Part shown: positions 25,099 through 34,340 of the stretch, one piece after another
Layout of the letters: every line of letters starts with the position of its first letter
Numbering within the stretch: position 1 is the first letter of the stretch
Origin: Bacillota bacterium
GTDB lineage: Bacteria > Bacillota > Clostridia > Oscillospirales > Oscillospiraceae
Reading direction: 5' to 3'
DNA: 64,000 nt
NCBI GenBank assembly: GCA_030535235.1
Contig: JAUNCL010000004.1
Coordinates: 1 to 64,000 of the forward strand
Notes under the pieces: generated by a model
The model's database searches: none
What the model saw: only the letters and a program-made list of their open reading frames with translations
Told to the model about the DNA's origin: nothing
Program-made: the position numbers and the translations under genes

Positions 25099-26339
25099 TG
25101 ACACCGGAAGTAAGAGATAGAATTGAACAAATCCGGCGCGGAAATGTGCCGGAGGGATATAAGAAGGTCGGATCAGATATAATTCCATCAGACTGGAGCA
25201 AGTCTCCTTTTTCGCAACTCGGTATAATTTCGTCTGGATTGGTCAACCCCAAAGAGCAACCCTATTTTGAAATGCAACATATTGGACCGGACAACATTGA
25301 GAAAGATACAGGGCGTATTCTTGAAACTCAATCTGCAGCTGAATTAGGGCTGATTTCAGGAAAGTTTTATTTCGATTCGGATTCGATTGTGTACAGCAAA
25401 ATTCGTCCTAACCTCAATAAAGTTTGTGCTCCACATTTTGAGGGGATCTGCAGTGCGGATTGCTATTCAATTAAACCTACGGACAAAATTGATAAGGCAT
25501 ATCTGCTCAACTTAATGCTTGGATATAGTTTCTATAAACGAGCTGTGGAATGTTCGATGAGAACAGGCATGCCGAAGATTAATCAGGATGACTTAAATAC
25601 CATTGCAATGTGTTACCCGAAAAGCATTGATGAACAGAAGAAAATTGCCAAGATTCTCACTACACAGGACAAGGTTATTGAATCGAAAGAAAAGCTCCTT
25701 GCGGAAAAGCAGCGGCAGAAAAAGTATCTGATGCAGCAGCTTTTAACCGGAAAGAGGCGGTTGCCGGGGTTTAATGAAGAGTGGCGGTTTATTCGTGCTC
25801 GCACAATTTTCGAGAATATAACCGACAAAAAACACGATGGTACTTTGGAAGTCCTTTCTGTAACGCAGGACAGGGGCATCATACCTCGCAGTCAGGTTGA
25901 TATTGATATTAAGTACACAAATAAATCATTGTCAGGATATAAAAAGGTGGCCAAGGGAAACTTCGTAATAAGTCTACGCTCTTTTCAAGGTGGAATTGAA
26001 TATTCCGAATATGAAGGTATTGTGAGCCCTGCATATATTGTCCTGTCTGCAAGCTATCCAATTGATAATGGCTACTATAAACAGTTTTTCAAGAGCCCTG
26101 ATTGCATTAGCAGATTAAGTGTTGCGGTGTATGGTGTTCGGGATGGGAAACAGATTAGTTATGAAGATTTTGGAAGAATAAAAATTCCATATCCTCCGTT
26201 AAACGAACAAAAAACAATTGCGAAAGTTCTCACAACCGCCGACCACGAAATCGATCTGCTCCAGCAGGATTTAGAGCAGGAAAAACAAAAGAAAAAAGCC
26301 CTGATGCAGCTTCTGCTGACGGGCATTGTGAAGGTGTAA
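25098..26339 (+). CDS. hsdS: Type I specificity subunit HsdS
   Basis: A full-length S subunit, 413 residues, with two target recognition domains (about 25-170 and 225-370). Each is followed by a conserved helix with a near-identical ending (KKYLMQQLLTGKRRLPG; KKKALMQLLLTG). It sets the sequence recognised by the HsdM/HsdR complex. The two TRDs differ, as is usual for a bipartite target. Confidence 0.94.
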   Translation: MTPEVRDRIEQIRRGNVPEGYKKVGSDIIPSDWSKSPFSQLGIISSGLVNPKEQPYFEMQHIGPDNIEKDTGRILETQSAAELGLISGKFYFDSDSIVYSKIRPNLNKVCAPHFEGICSADCYSIKPTDKIDKAYLLNLMLGYSFYKRAVECSMRTGMPKINQDDLNTIAMCYPKSIDEQKKIAKILTTQDKVIESKEKLLAEKQRQKKYLMQQLLTGKRRLPGFNEEWRFIRARTIFENITDKKHDGTLEVLSVTQDRGIIPRSQVDIDIKYTNKSLSGYKKVAKGNFVISLRSFQGGIEYSEYEGIVSPAYIVLSASYPIDNGYYKQFFKSPDCISRLSVAVYGVRDGKQISYEDFGRIKIPYPPLNEQKTIAKVLTTADHEIDLLQQDLEQEKQKKKALMQLLLTGIVKV

Positions 26340-26368
26340 AAATATAGCCATGGAAGGAGTGTTGAATA

Positions 26369-27436
26369 ATGGCGTTTGAACGAAAGCACAAAGAAGAATT
26401 GCCTGTTTTGGCAATCTGCTACGATTTTGATAAAACTCTGTCCCCCGATGATATGCAGGCTCAAGGGTACATACAATCTGTCGGCTATGATGTTGGGCAG
26501 TTCTGGAAAGAATCCAACGGTATGGCACAGGACAACGACATGGACGGTAATCTTGCCTACATGTACAAGATGGTTAAAGAGGCCGAGGGCAACCTCATTT
26601 TCAACAAAAAAGCGCTTGCTGAATATGGTGCCAAAGTTCAGCTCTTTCCCGGTGTTGCAGAATGGTTTGAACGCATCAGGGAGTATGGAAAAGAACATAA
26701 TGTAATTGTCGAACACTATATCATTTCGTCTGGCTTGAAAGAAATGATTGAAGGTACTGAGATTGCTAAGAATGGGGCTTTTGAAAAAATCTACGCCAGT
26801 TCATTCTTCTATAACGAACGAGGAATTGCGGTCTGGCCTGCGCAGGTTATCAATTACACCAATAAGACCCAGTTCTTATTTAGAATCGAAAAGGGTGTTC
26901 TCGATATCAACGATGCCGGAGTAAACGATTATTTTGCCCCCGAAGATCTGCGTGTGCCTTTTAGAAACATGGTCTACATCGGAGATAGCGATACAGATAT
27001 TCCGTGCATGAAGCTGGTAAATTCATATGGCGGCCATTCTATAGGCGTTTACAATCCGGATACCGTTGATAAAACCAAGGTGTTCAAGATGACCAGAGAT
27101 AATCGCATCCGATATTATGCTGCGGCTGACTATTCTGAGGGCTCAGAGATGGACAAGCTCGTTAAGGCAATTATCGATAAGACTGCGGCATATGAAGTTC
27201 TGGAAGAGAAGCATGTGACAGATCTGATTGAAACGAGGGAAGCTCAAAAAGCAGCAACCGCCCAAACAACTCTTGAAAAAGCAAAAGAACTCGAAGTTCA
27301 AGCCATAACTCCCTTTTCTGAGCTATCTGCATCGTTAGCAGAGATTGTAAAGGCTATGCAGGAAGCCTATAGCGAAAATATCAAGAAAGCAATAACTTCT
27401 GCTTTTTATCCTGACGAAGAAAACAATAAAACCTAA
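26369..27436 (+). CDS. HAD-superfamily phosphatase in the R-M operon
   Basis: A 355-residue haloacid dehalogenase-type hydrolase. Motif I is DFDKTL (19-24), motif II lies in the IISSG segment, and motif IV is GDSDTD near residue 205. A C-terminal helical extension of about 90 residues (KAATAQTTLEKAKELEVQ) could be a coiled coil. It sits between hsdS and hsdR, where the same kind of HAD protein recurs in other clostridial type I loci. The substrate is unknown; phosphate removal from nucleotides is one possibility. Confidence 0.85.
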   Translation: MAFERKHKEELPVLAICYDFDKTLSPDDMQAQGYIQSVGYDVGQFWKESNGMAQDNDMDGNLAYMYKMVKEAEGNLIFNKKALAEYGAKVQLFPGVAEWFERIREYGKEHNVIVEHYIISSGLKEMIEGTEIAKNGAFEKIYASSFFYNERGIAVWPAQVINYTNKTQFLFRIEKGVLDINDAGVNDYFAPEDLRVPFRNMVYIGDSDTDIPCMKLVNSYGGHSIGVYNPDTVDKTKVFKMTRDNRIRYYAAADYSEGSEMDKLVKAIIDKTAAYEVLEEKHVTDLIETREAQKAATAQTTLEKAKELEVQAITPFSELSASLAEIVKAMQEAYSENIKKAITSAFYPDEENNKT

Positions 27437-27513
27437 TGTTCGATACAGCGAGGCGGGATTTCCCCGCCCCGCTCTTCGTGCTTTCTAAAGCCAATCCGAA
27501 AGGAGGCCTTTTC

Positions 27514-30500
27514 ATGGACAAAAACGCCTATCTGGAGGTCAACGCCAGCCAGAATCCCGCCATTGAACTTCTGGAGTCCATAGGTTACACATACATTTCG
27601 CCCGAGGACTGCGAAAAGCAGCGCGGCAGTCGATACCATGTGCTGCTGAAAGATGTCCTGCGGGGCCAGCTTCGCCGGTTGAACCGGTACGCCTATGCCG
27701 GCGTCGAGAACGAGTTCTCTTCCGCCAACATTGAGCGGGCTATGGAGGACCTCGACGAGCCGCTGACCGACGGTCTTGTGCGCACCAGTGAGAAAATCTA
27801 CGATGCGCTGCTGCTGGGCAGAAGCTATCTGGAAACCGTTGGTGAAGGAAGGATGCTCAGCTTCAACCTGAAATACATTGACTGGGAGAATCCGCAGAAT
27901 AACGTGTTCCATGTGACGGAAGAGTTCTCCGTGGACAGTCAGGACAAGCAGCACAACGCGCGCCCGGACATTGTTCTGTTTATCAACGGGATTCCTTTTG
28001 CCGTGATTGAGTGCAAGGCGCCGCAGATTTCTGTGGATCAGGCTGTGGAACAGATGATCCGCAATCAGCAGGCCGAGTATATTCCGCAGCTTTTCAAATA
28101 TGCGCAGATCGTTCTGGCAGCCAACAAGAATGCTGTCAAATATGCCACTGCCGGTACGCCCAAGAAGTTCTGGAACGTTTGGAAAGAGCAGAATACAGAA
28201 TGGCTCCAGGCAAAGCTGGATACCCTTGTTGCCGAGCGGATACCTACCGAACAGGACAGGAATATCGTTTCTCTGTTCAGCCAGGAGCGTGTTTTCGAGC
28301 TGATTCGATACTTCGTTCTATTTGATGCAAATGTGAAAAAGATCTGCCGATACCAGCAGTATTTTGCCATCAAGGAGATTATGAAAACCATTGCCGAAGA
28401 GGACGAGAAGGGTAACCGGCAAAGCGGCGTGATCTGGCACACACAGGGCAGCGGCAAGAGTCTGACCATGGTTATGCTGGCAAAATATATTTTGATGGAG
28501 CTGGCGGCTTGTCATCCCCGTGTCGTCATTGTAACAGACCGCAAGGAACTGGACGGGCAGATTGCATCTACATTTGCACACACGCGGCTGAACCCTGCCC
28601 GTGCCACCAGCGGCCGGCATCTGGTAGAATTGGTCAACAGTTCAAACGCAGATGTAATCACCAGTATTATCAATAAGTTTAATACTGCGGAGCGCCAAGA
28701 AACCAAGAATTTCTCTCGGGACGTCTTTGTTCTGGTAGACGAAAGCCACCGCTCTAACTACGGCCTCATGGCGACCAAGATGCGCAGCGTGTTCCCCAAT
28801 GCCTGCTATATCGGTTTCACTGGAACGCCGCTGATGAAGCGTGAGAAAAACACCATGTCCAAGTTTGGCAAGCTGATCCATAAATACACCATCAAAGATG
28901 GCGTGGAAGACGGTGCTATCGTTCCTTTGATTTACGAAGGACGTTTTGTTGATCAGCGGGTAGACGAAGAGAACATTGACCTGTGGTTCAAGCAGACGAC
29001 AAAGCGACTGACGGATTCCCAGAAAGAAGATCTTCGCAAGAAATGGAGTAGCATTCGCCGTTTGACCTCTACCGATGCCCGCATCAAACGCATTGCTCTG
29101 GATATCAGCGAGCATTTCGTAGAGGGATATAAGCACACTGGGTTTAAGGCAATGCTTGCAACGAACTATAAGCGAGATGCAATTCGTTATCTGGAGTGCT
29201 TTGAAAGGTTTGGTGATCTGACTTGTGCGGTTGTGATTTCACCGCCCGATATGCGAGAAAGTGTTGACGACATGGACGAAGGCACGGACGATTTGGTTAT
29301 CTCCTACTGGAACAAGATGATGAAGCAGTATGGGGACGCTGATCGTTACGAAGAAGCCATGAAGAATAAGTTCTGCGACGGCGAGATTGATATTCTGATC
29401 GTATGCAGCAAGCTCCTCACAGGTTTCGATGCTCCCATTTGTCAAGTGCTCTACATCGACAAGGAACTGAAAGAGCATGGACTATTGCAGGCTATCGCGA
29501 GAACCAATCGTCTATATGAAGGCAAAGACTACGGCTTGATTGTTGACTATCGCGGCTTGATTGAAAAGCTGGATACGGCAATGGATATGTATAGTGGTGC
29601 AGGGCTTGAGAACTTTGATAGCGGTGATCTGAAGGGCGTTGTCGTTGATGTTATGACGGCTATCGGTGATCTCAGAAGTTCTTACACGCAGTTGGTGGAG
29701 CTATTCGCGCCAGTATCCAGCAAAAACGATTCTGAAGCTGTCGAAGTATTTCTGGCCGATGACAAGATCAGAGAAGATTTCTACAGCCTTCTTTGCGCCT
29801 TTGGTCGAGCTTTAAACTTGGTGCTGAATGCGGAGCAAACGTACAATGCTTTGCCGAAAGAGGAACGAAAGAAATATCAAGATACCTTTATCTTCTTTGC
29901 GAAAGTTCGCCGCAGTGTAAAAATTCGGTACTGTGATGCAATCGACAACAGTGAATATGAGCCTTTGATGCAGAACCTTCTTGATACGCATCTGTCTGTT
30001 GCAGGCTTAAAACAAATCACAAATCCTATTGATATTCTGAATAAGGATGATTTTGAGAAAGAGCTTGAAGAACTTGGCTCTTTGCGCTCCAAAGCTGATG
30101 CAATTACAAGCAGAATGACAAAGAGCATCAGCAGCAAGCGTGATGAGAATCCTGCTTACTACGATAGCTTTTCCAAGAGAATCAAAGAGGCTTTGGAGCT
30201 TTACAAGGAAAAGGTCATCTCTGAAGCGGAGTATCTTGCCAAGATGCGCACGATTATGGAAGACTATCATGCAGGCAAGAGCACTGTAAGTTATCCGGAA
30301 CGCATCAAGTCCAATGTTCATGCACAGGCGTTCTACGGTGTGCTCAACGCAATCTTTGACGAGGTTGAGGACGAGAAGATTACATCCGACTTTGTTGCAG
30401 AAGTTGCAGAAGAAATTACAAAGATTATTGCAACGCATAGTCAGGTTGACTGGACAAACAACAAGACAATCCATGATAGAATCTCTCAGGACATCGACGA

Positions 30501-30603
30501 TCTTTTCTACGAGTATGAAAAAACTCGTGAGTTGGTTCTGCCTTTCGAACTGATCGATAAAATCATCGATAATGTTAAGACGGTCGCTCTTCGGAGGTTC
30601 TAA
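27514..30603 (+). CDS. hsdR: Type I restriction endonuclease subunit HsdR
   Basis: The motor/nuclease subunit, 1029 residues. It has a PD-(D/E)xK nuclease domain (Asp152, Glu166-x-Lys168 in IECKAP), helicase Walker A TQGSGKS (310-316), DESH box (409-412), GFTGTP, and a helical C-terminal region that binds the methylase. The ATG at 27514 has AAAGGAGG seven bases upstream; a start 26 codons earlier has none. It cleaves foreign DNA after ATP-driven translocation. Confidence 0.96.
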   Translation: MDKNAYLEVNASQNPAIELLESIGYTYISPEDCEKQRGSRYHVLLKDVLRGQLRRLNRYAYAGVENEFSSANIERAMEDLDEPLTDGLVRTSEKIYDALLLGRSYLETVGEGRMLSFNLKYIDWENPQNNVFHVTEEFSVDSQDKQHNARPDIVLFINGIPFAVIECKAPQISVDQAVEQMIRNQQAEYIPQLFKYAQIVLAANKNAVKYATAGTPKKFWNVWKEQNTEWLQAKLDTLVAERIPTEQDRNIVSLFSQERVFELIRYFVLFDANVKKICRYQQYFAIKEIMKTIAEEDEKGNRQSGVIWHTQGSGKSLTMVMLAKYILMELAACHPRVVIVTDRKELDGQIASTFAHTRLNPARATSGRHLVELVNSSNADVITSIINKFNTAERQETKNFSRDVFVLVDESHRSNYGLMATKMRSVFPNACYIGFTGTPLMKREKNTMSKFGKLIHKYTIKDGVEDGAIVPLIYEGRFVDQRVDEENIDLWFKQTTKRLTDSQKEDLRKKWSSIRRLTSTDARIKRIALDISEHFVEGYKHTGFKAMLATNYKRDAIRYLECFERFGDLTCAVVISPPDMRESVDDMDEGTDDLVISYWNKMMKQYGDADRYEEAMKNKFCDGEIDILIVCSKLLTGFDAPICQVLYIDKELKEHGLLQAIARTNRLYEGKDYGLIVDYRGLIEKLDTAMDMYSGAGLENFDSGDLKGVVVDVMTAIGDLRSSYTQLVELFAPVSSKNDSEAVEVFLADDKIREDFYSLLCAFGRALNLVLNAEQTYNALPKEERKKYQDTFIFFAKVRRSVKIRYCDAIDNSEYEPLMQNLLDTHLSVAGLKQITNPIDILNKDDFEKELEELGSLRSKADAITSRMTKSISSKRDENPAYYDSFSKRIKEALELYKEKVISEAEYLAKMRTIMEDYHAGKSTVSYPERIKSNVHAQAFYGVLNAIFDEVEDEKITSDFVAEVAEEITKIIATHSQVDWTNNKTIHDRISQDIDDLFYEYEKTRELVLPFELIDKIIDNVKTVALRRF

Positions 30604-30606
30604 ATC

Positions 30607-31338
30607 ATGGATACAGAAATCAAAAGAAGTGTCATTATTGAGAATCGAGAGATTTGTTACCAGTTAGAACGGAAGAACGTAAAAAATCTCAATCTAAGAG
30701 TTCGTAAAGATGGCAGTGTGTTTGTTTCAGCAAATGAGATGGTTTCTTGCGAAGAAATCGATAAGTTCATCCACAGTAAGGCTGCGTATATTCTCAGGGC
30801 AATCGATCATTTCCGCGAAATGGAACAGTATAGACCTCAGCCCAAACAATATGTAAGTGGAGAAACATTTTACATTCAAGGTCGAGGATTACGCCTGCAA
30901 GTATCTCAGGCAAAAAAAGATACGATATCAACTGATGGTGTTTATATTTTCCTCGAAATGAAAGACATAAACGACGTTGAAAAAAAACGACGCATTGTAG
31001 CTCGCTTTCTCGATCAAGAATGCCAAACAGTATTCAGCGAAGTGCTGGAAGATCTGTATCCGCTGGTAAGAAAATACGGTATTGAAAAGCCAACCCTAAG
31101 AATCCGAGACATGGAAACTCGTTGGGGATCTTGCTTGACAAAAAAGAGAATCATCACGCTGAACAAACGACTTCTTGAAGCTCCAAGAAATTGCATTGAA
31201 TATGTAGTGATGCACGAGCTTTGCCACCTGATACATCCAAATCACTCGAAGCAATTCTATTCATTCTTGACCATGCTGATGCCGGACTGGAAGGAACGCA
31301 AAGACTATCTCGATAAGAATGCACCCTATTGGCTGTGA
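30607..31338 (+). CDS. YgjP-like metallopeptidase (M48/DUF45)
   Basis: A 243-residue zinc-peptidase-like protein with HELCHLIHPNHS (HExxH) in the last third, preceded by the METRWGSCLTKKRI block of the YgjP family. It is three bases after hsdR, with GGAGG nine bases upstream. This family is very common next to type I hsdR genes; its target is not known. A second member lies at the right edge of this window. Confidence 0.9.
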   Translation: MDTEIKRSVIIENREICYQLERKNVKNLNLRVRKDGSVFVSANEMVSCEEIDKFIHSKAAYILRAIDHFREMEQYRPQPKQYVSGETFYIQGRGLRLQVSQAKKDTISTDGVYIFLEMKDINDVEKKRRIVARFLDQECQTVFSEVLEDLYPLVRKYGIEKPTLRIRDMETRWGSCLTKKRIITLNKRLLEAPRNCIEYVVMHELCHLIHPNHSKQFYSFLTMLMPDWKERKDYLDKNAPYWL

Positions 31339-31600
31339 GAAGACGCCCTCCAAAGAGAAAGGAACTGCCGCAGAATGTGAAAGTTCTGGGACAGCTCCTT
31401 TGGGCCGGGGTTGCGGACAAAAAGTTGGACTCCAGAAGGAGGCAACTGAATGTACATGCATACAGCGGTAACCAGCGGCAGCTGGTGCGGAGCTGAACAG
31501 CAGCAGTGCGGTGCCAGCGGCAGCCCCTTGATGTAGTCCATGTATCCCCCATAATAGTGGTATCCGCAACAGCGGAAATTCACTATTAGGAGGGTAATGG

Positions 31601-33415
31601 ATGTTAGACTACAAAGACATCATTACAAAACACTACGCTTTGGGTATGAGTGGCATGGCAATAGCCAAGTCGCTCAACGCCAGCCCCTCGGGTGTCAATG
31701 ATTTCCTGCGTGCATTCAAGGCATGCAGAAGCCTTGGCTATCCTCTCCCGCAGGGAATCACCAACTACGGTATCGCAGAGATGGTCTATGGGAAGAACCC
31801 GTCGATTGCGGGTCGAGATCTCAGCTACGAAATGCCAGACTATGAGGCAGTTGCCAAGGATATGTCGTCTCGGAAGAACATGACCCTTGTGGTTCTCTGG
31901 AACCGATACGCCAAGAAATGCCGGGATTGTGGGCTGAAGTTTTACTCGTACCGGCAGTTTTGTGAGAACTACTCCAAGTGGTGCGAGGAAAACAAGGAAA
32001 CACTGCATTTCAACGCCGTCATTGGCCAGAAGATGGAGGTGGACTTCGCCGGAAAGACCTTCCAGATGGTAGATCATCTCACTGGCGAGGTCATGACCAT
32101 CGTGGTTTTTGTAGCGGTGCTGCCGTATTCCCAGTACATCTATGCGGAGGGCATGGTTTCTACCAAGGAGCCGCAGTGGATCGCCGTCAACAACAATGCC
32201 CTGCAGTATTTCGGCGGCGTCCCGGCCCTGGTGGTCTGCGACAACTGCAAGCAGGCCGTCATTGCCAACAAGGACTGGATCGACCCGGAGCTGAACAAGG
32301 ATTACGCTGAGTGGGCCGAGCACAACCACACGGCTATCCTGCCTGCCAAGGTGAAGAAACCCAAGTACAAGAGTTCTGTAGAGAACGCCGTTGGCATTTT
32401 GGAAAAGGGATTCTTCCACGACATGGAGGAGATGGATTACTTCAGTCTGGAGCAGTTCAACCGAGACCTTTGGAAGCATCTGGACAAGCTCAATAACGCC
32501 CCGTTCACCAAGAAGCCGCACAACCGCCGCTACTACTGGGATGAGGAACGCCGGGAGCTCATGCCGCTGCCTCCTGTTCCTTATGAATATATGGAGCGCC
32601 GGACAGCTAAAGTATCCTCGGACTACCACGTTCGCTTCGACAATGCGTATTACAGCGTAGACCGAGCCTATCTGCACAAGGAAGTGCTTATCCGGGCCTC
32701 GGCTGCCACGGTGAAGATTTTCTCCAAAGAAGGAGCATTTATCTGCGAGTGGCCCAGAGCTACCGCCAAGAGCCAGTGGTCTACGGATCCAAATCATCTC
32801 CCGCCAAACTATAGGGAACTTTCCGAATGGAACGGAACCTATTTTATCCGGAAAGCCATGACCGTTGGCCCCAACACCGAAGCAGTGATTAAGCATATTC
32901 TTGCCAGCCGCAAGCTGGAGGTACAGACCTACCGGATGTGCCAGGGCGTTTTGAGTTTTACTAAGAAATACAGCAAACAGGCGTTGGAAGAGACCTGCAC
33001 CCAAGCGTTGGAGCTGGGAAAGGTAAACTACACGTTCATTAAAAACACGATTGTTGCCTGCAACAACTACAAGGTGGAATACCACCATTGCGAGACTCTC
33101 CTGGAAACTCTGGTGGCGCTCAAAGCACAGGATTATTCCAAGTACCAGAAACGACTGAAGAAGATCTGCGGTGCTGCTCTGCTCATTCTGGACGACTTCC
33201 TGCTGCACACCATTACAGACGAGCGTGAGGTGAAGGTCTTGTTTGAAATCTTGGAGAAACGATGCGAGATTAACCTCAGCACCATTATCTGCTCACAGCG
33301 GGAACCGGCCAGTTGGAGCTCCATGATTCTCAATGACGAGGTATCTGCCAACGCCATCCTGAAGCGTGCAACCAAGCACTACACTGTGGTGATTAAACCT
33401 AAAATGACCACCTAA
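31601..33415 (+). CDS. IstA-IstB fusion transposase (defective)
   Basis: Residues 1 to about 505 are an IS21 IstA transposase: HTH near residues 15-40, DDE core with MEVDFAGKTF, VVCDNCK and ENAVGILEKGF. From about residue 510 the frame continues as the C-terminal half of IstB (YSKYQKRLKKIC, LLILDDFLLHT, STIICSQREPASW). The IstB N-terminus with its Walker A site is missing. An in-frame deletion between the two genes is the simplest reading. The helper ATPase function should be lost. GGAGGG precedes the ATG. Confidence 0.85.
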   Translation: MLDYKDIITKHYALGMSGMAIAKSLNASPSGVNDFLRAFKACRSLGYPLPQGITNYGIAEMVYGKNPSIAGRDLSYEMPDYEAVAKDMSSRKNMTLVVLWNRYAKKCRDCGLKFYSYRQFCENYSKWCEENKETLHFNAVIGQKMEVDFAGKTFQMVDHLTGEVMTIVVFVAVLPYSQYIYAEGMVSTKEPQWIAVNNNALQYFGGVPALVVCDNCKQAVIANKDWIDPELNKDYAEWAEHNHTAILPAKVKKPKYKSSVENAVGILEKGFFHDMEEMDYFSLEQFNRDLWKHLDKLNNAPFTKKPHNRRYYWDEERRELMPLPPVPYEYMERRTAKVSSDYHVRFDNAYYSVDRAYLHKEVLIRASAATVKIFSKEGAFICEWPRATAKSQWSTDPNHLPPNYRELSEWNGTYFIRKAMTVGPNTEAVIKHILASRKLEVQTYRMCQGVLSFTKKYSKQALEETCTQALELGKVNYTFIKNTIVACNNYKVEYHHCETLLETLVALKAQDYSKYQKRLKKICGAALLILDDFLLHTITDEREVKVLFEILEKRCEINLSTIICSQREPASWSSMILNDEVSANAILKRATKHYTVVIKPKMTT

Positions 33416-33420
33416 CTACG

Positions 33421-33470
33421 GGTGGCCGCTGCGCCGCAAGGTGGCCGCTGATGACCGCACCGGTGGCCGC
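33421..33470. repeat. Three GGTGGCCGC repeats at the right IS21 end
   Basis: Copies at 33421-33429, 33440-33448 and 33462-33470, immediately after the transposase stop. Spaced short repeats are typical IstA binding sites at IS21 ends. From 33487 to 33821 I see no gene or clear structure. Confidence 0.6.
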
Positions 33471-33821
33471 CGAGCGCCGCAGAATGCACTTGTGTAGCAA
33501 ATGGTAGATATCTGGTAGATTTTCACTCCTGGTATGGGATACAGTATGGGGTGAAATGGTGGGAAAAGACTAAAAAAGAAAAACCCGATTCTTCAACAGA
33601 ATCAAGCTTTTTGACACAAGAAAGACAAAGTGGGAAATACACTCCGTCTGTTCAACTCCCCCTCACGGATGCCTGATTATAACGAAATATTGACCCCAAT
33701 TTGACCCCAGCCCACGTTTTCCAGTTGTGAGGCAATGAGCGAAAGGTTTGAAAATTCCCTAAAATCGACTCCTAAGTCCATGAAATTCGGCTGTTTTGTT
33801 CGAAAATTTTTAGGATGACTC

Positions 33822-33866
33822 CTCATAACCCGGAGGCCGCAGGTTCAAGTCCTGCCTCCGCAACCA
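33822..33866 (+). other. 3' fragment of an initiator tRNA gene (attachment-site scar)
   Basis: The 45 bases start at the anticodon loop CTCATAA and run through the right anticodon stem, variable loop, T-arm (GCAGGTTCAAGTCCTGC) and acceptor 3' strand to CAACCA. CTCATAACCCGG and the CAACCA end fit tRNA-fMet(CAT). The 5' half is absent: the bases to the left do not pair with the anticodon or acceptor stems. Such a fragment is what integration into a tRNA gene leaves at one end of an element. Confidence 0.8.
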
Positions 33867-33867
33867 T

Positions 33868-33904
33868 AAAAACACCCTGTTTCATATCGAAACGGGGTGT
33901 TTTT
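33868..33904. terminator. Terminator after the tRNA fragment
   Basis: AAAAACACCCTGTTTC / GAAACGGGGTGTTTTT hairpin with a 5-base loop and T-runs on both strands. It serves either the former tRNA gene or the integrase remnant. Confidence 0.8.
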
Positions 33905-33969
33905 CTAACTTTTTAGTAATATTTGGTTTTTGACCTGATTAGAAAGTTCAACTTTAGTTCAACTCGGTT

Positions 33970-34323
33970 TCAAAGTCTGGCCTTTTTGAGGAATATTTCA
34001 GAGAGGATATCGGCATTTCTCTGGTCTGCCTCTTCGATGACGTGGGCGTATATATTTGCCGTGGTAGATACCTGAGCATGTCCAAGACGCTTGGAGATGG
34101 AGACAGAGTCCACGCCGTTAAAGTACAGCATAGAGGCCATAGTGTGCCGAAACCCGTGTGGATTGATGTGCGGCAGGCCGTGGCGTTTGCTGAACTTCTT
34201 AAGCCAGTCTGTCACGCTGTCCGGGTGCATGGGGCCTCCGTTATCCTGGGCAAATAGAAAGCCCCGGTCCTGGTAGTATTCGCCCAGACGGAAGCCCAAT
34301 ACGCTATTTCGAGTCAAAACCAC
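33970..34323 (-). pseudogene. Tyrosine recombinase (integrase), C-terminal remnant
   Basis: 117 codons hold the catalytic C-terminus of a phage/ICE-type integrase: NPHGFRHTMASML (HxxR), SKRLGHAQVSTTANIYAHV (H/W and the Tyr nucleophile). The core-binding and first Arg regions are missing; the frame opens only 18 bases from the stop of the response-regulator gene. It points its 3' end at the tRNA fragment, the usual int-att arrangement. Confidence 0.85.
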
Positions 34324-34340
34324 CGGTTAAATGCATCTAT

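Larger units (their letters stand above)
31339..33470 (+). mobile_element. IS21-family element with deletion-fused istA-istB
   Basis: The element carries one transposase frame (31601-33415), a left flank of about 260 bases with no gene but two CCAGCGGCAGC copies (around 31465 and 31511), and a right flank with three GGTGGCCGC repeats. IS21 elements normally have two genes and multiple end repeats. I could not define exact termini or a target duplication. Confidence 0.65.

Noticed and set aside
33421..33470. CRISPR-like array
   Set aside because: Repeats are 9 bases, spacers are about 10-13 bases and there are no cas genes; they fit IS21 end repeats.
31367..33486. 11-base direct repeat GCCGCAGAATG (31367 and 33476) as the IS21 target duplication
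   Set aside because: It is longer than IS21 duplications, and the adjoining bases do not form matching terminal inverted repeats.
33790..33866. Complete tRNA gene
   Set aside because: The bases left of the anticodon loop form no D-arm and do not pair with the acceptor or anticodon stems. Only the 3' 45 bases are tRNA.
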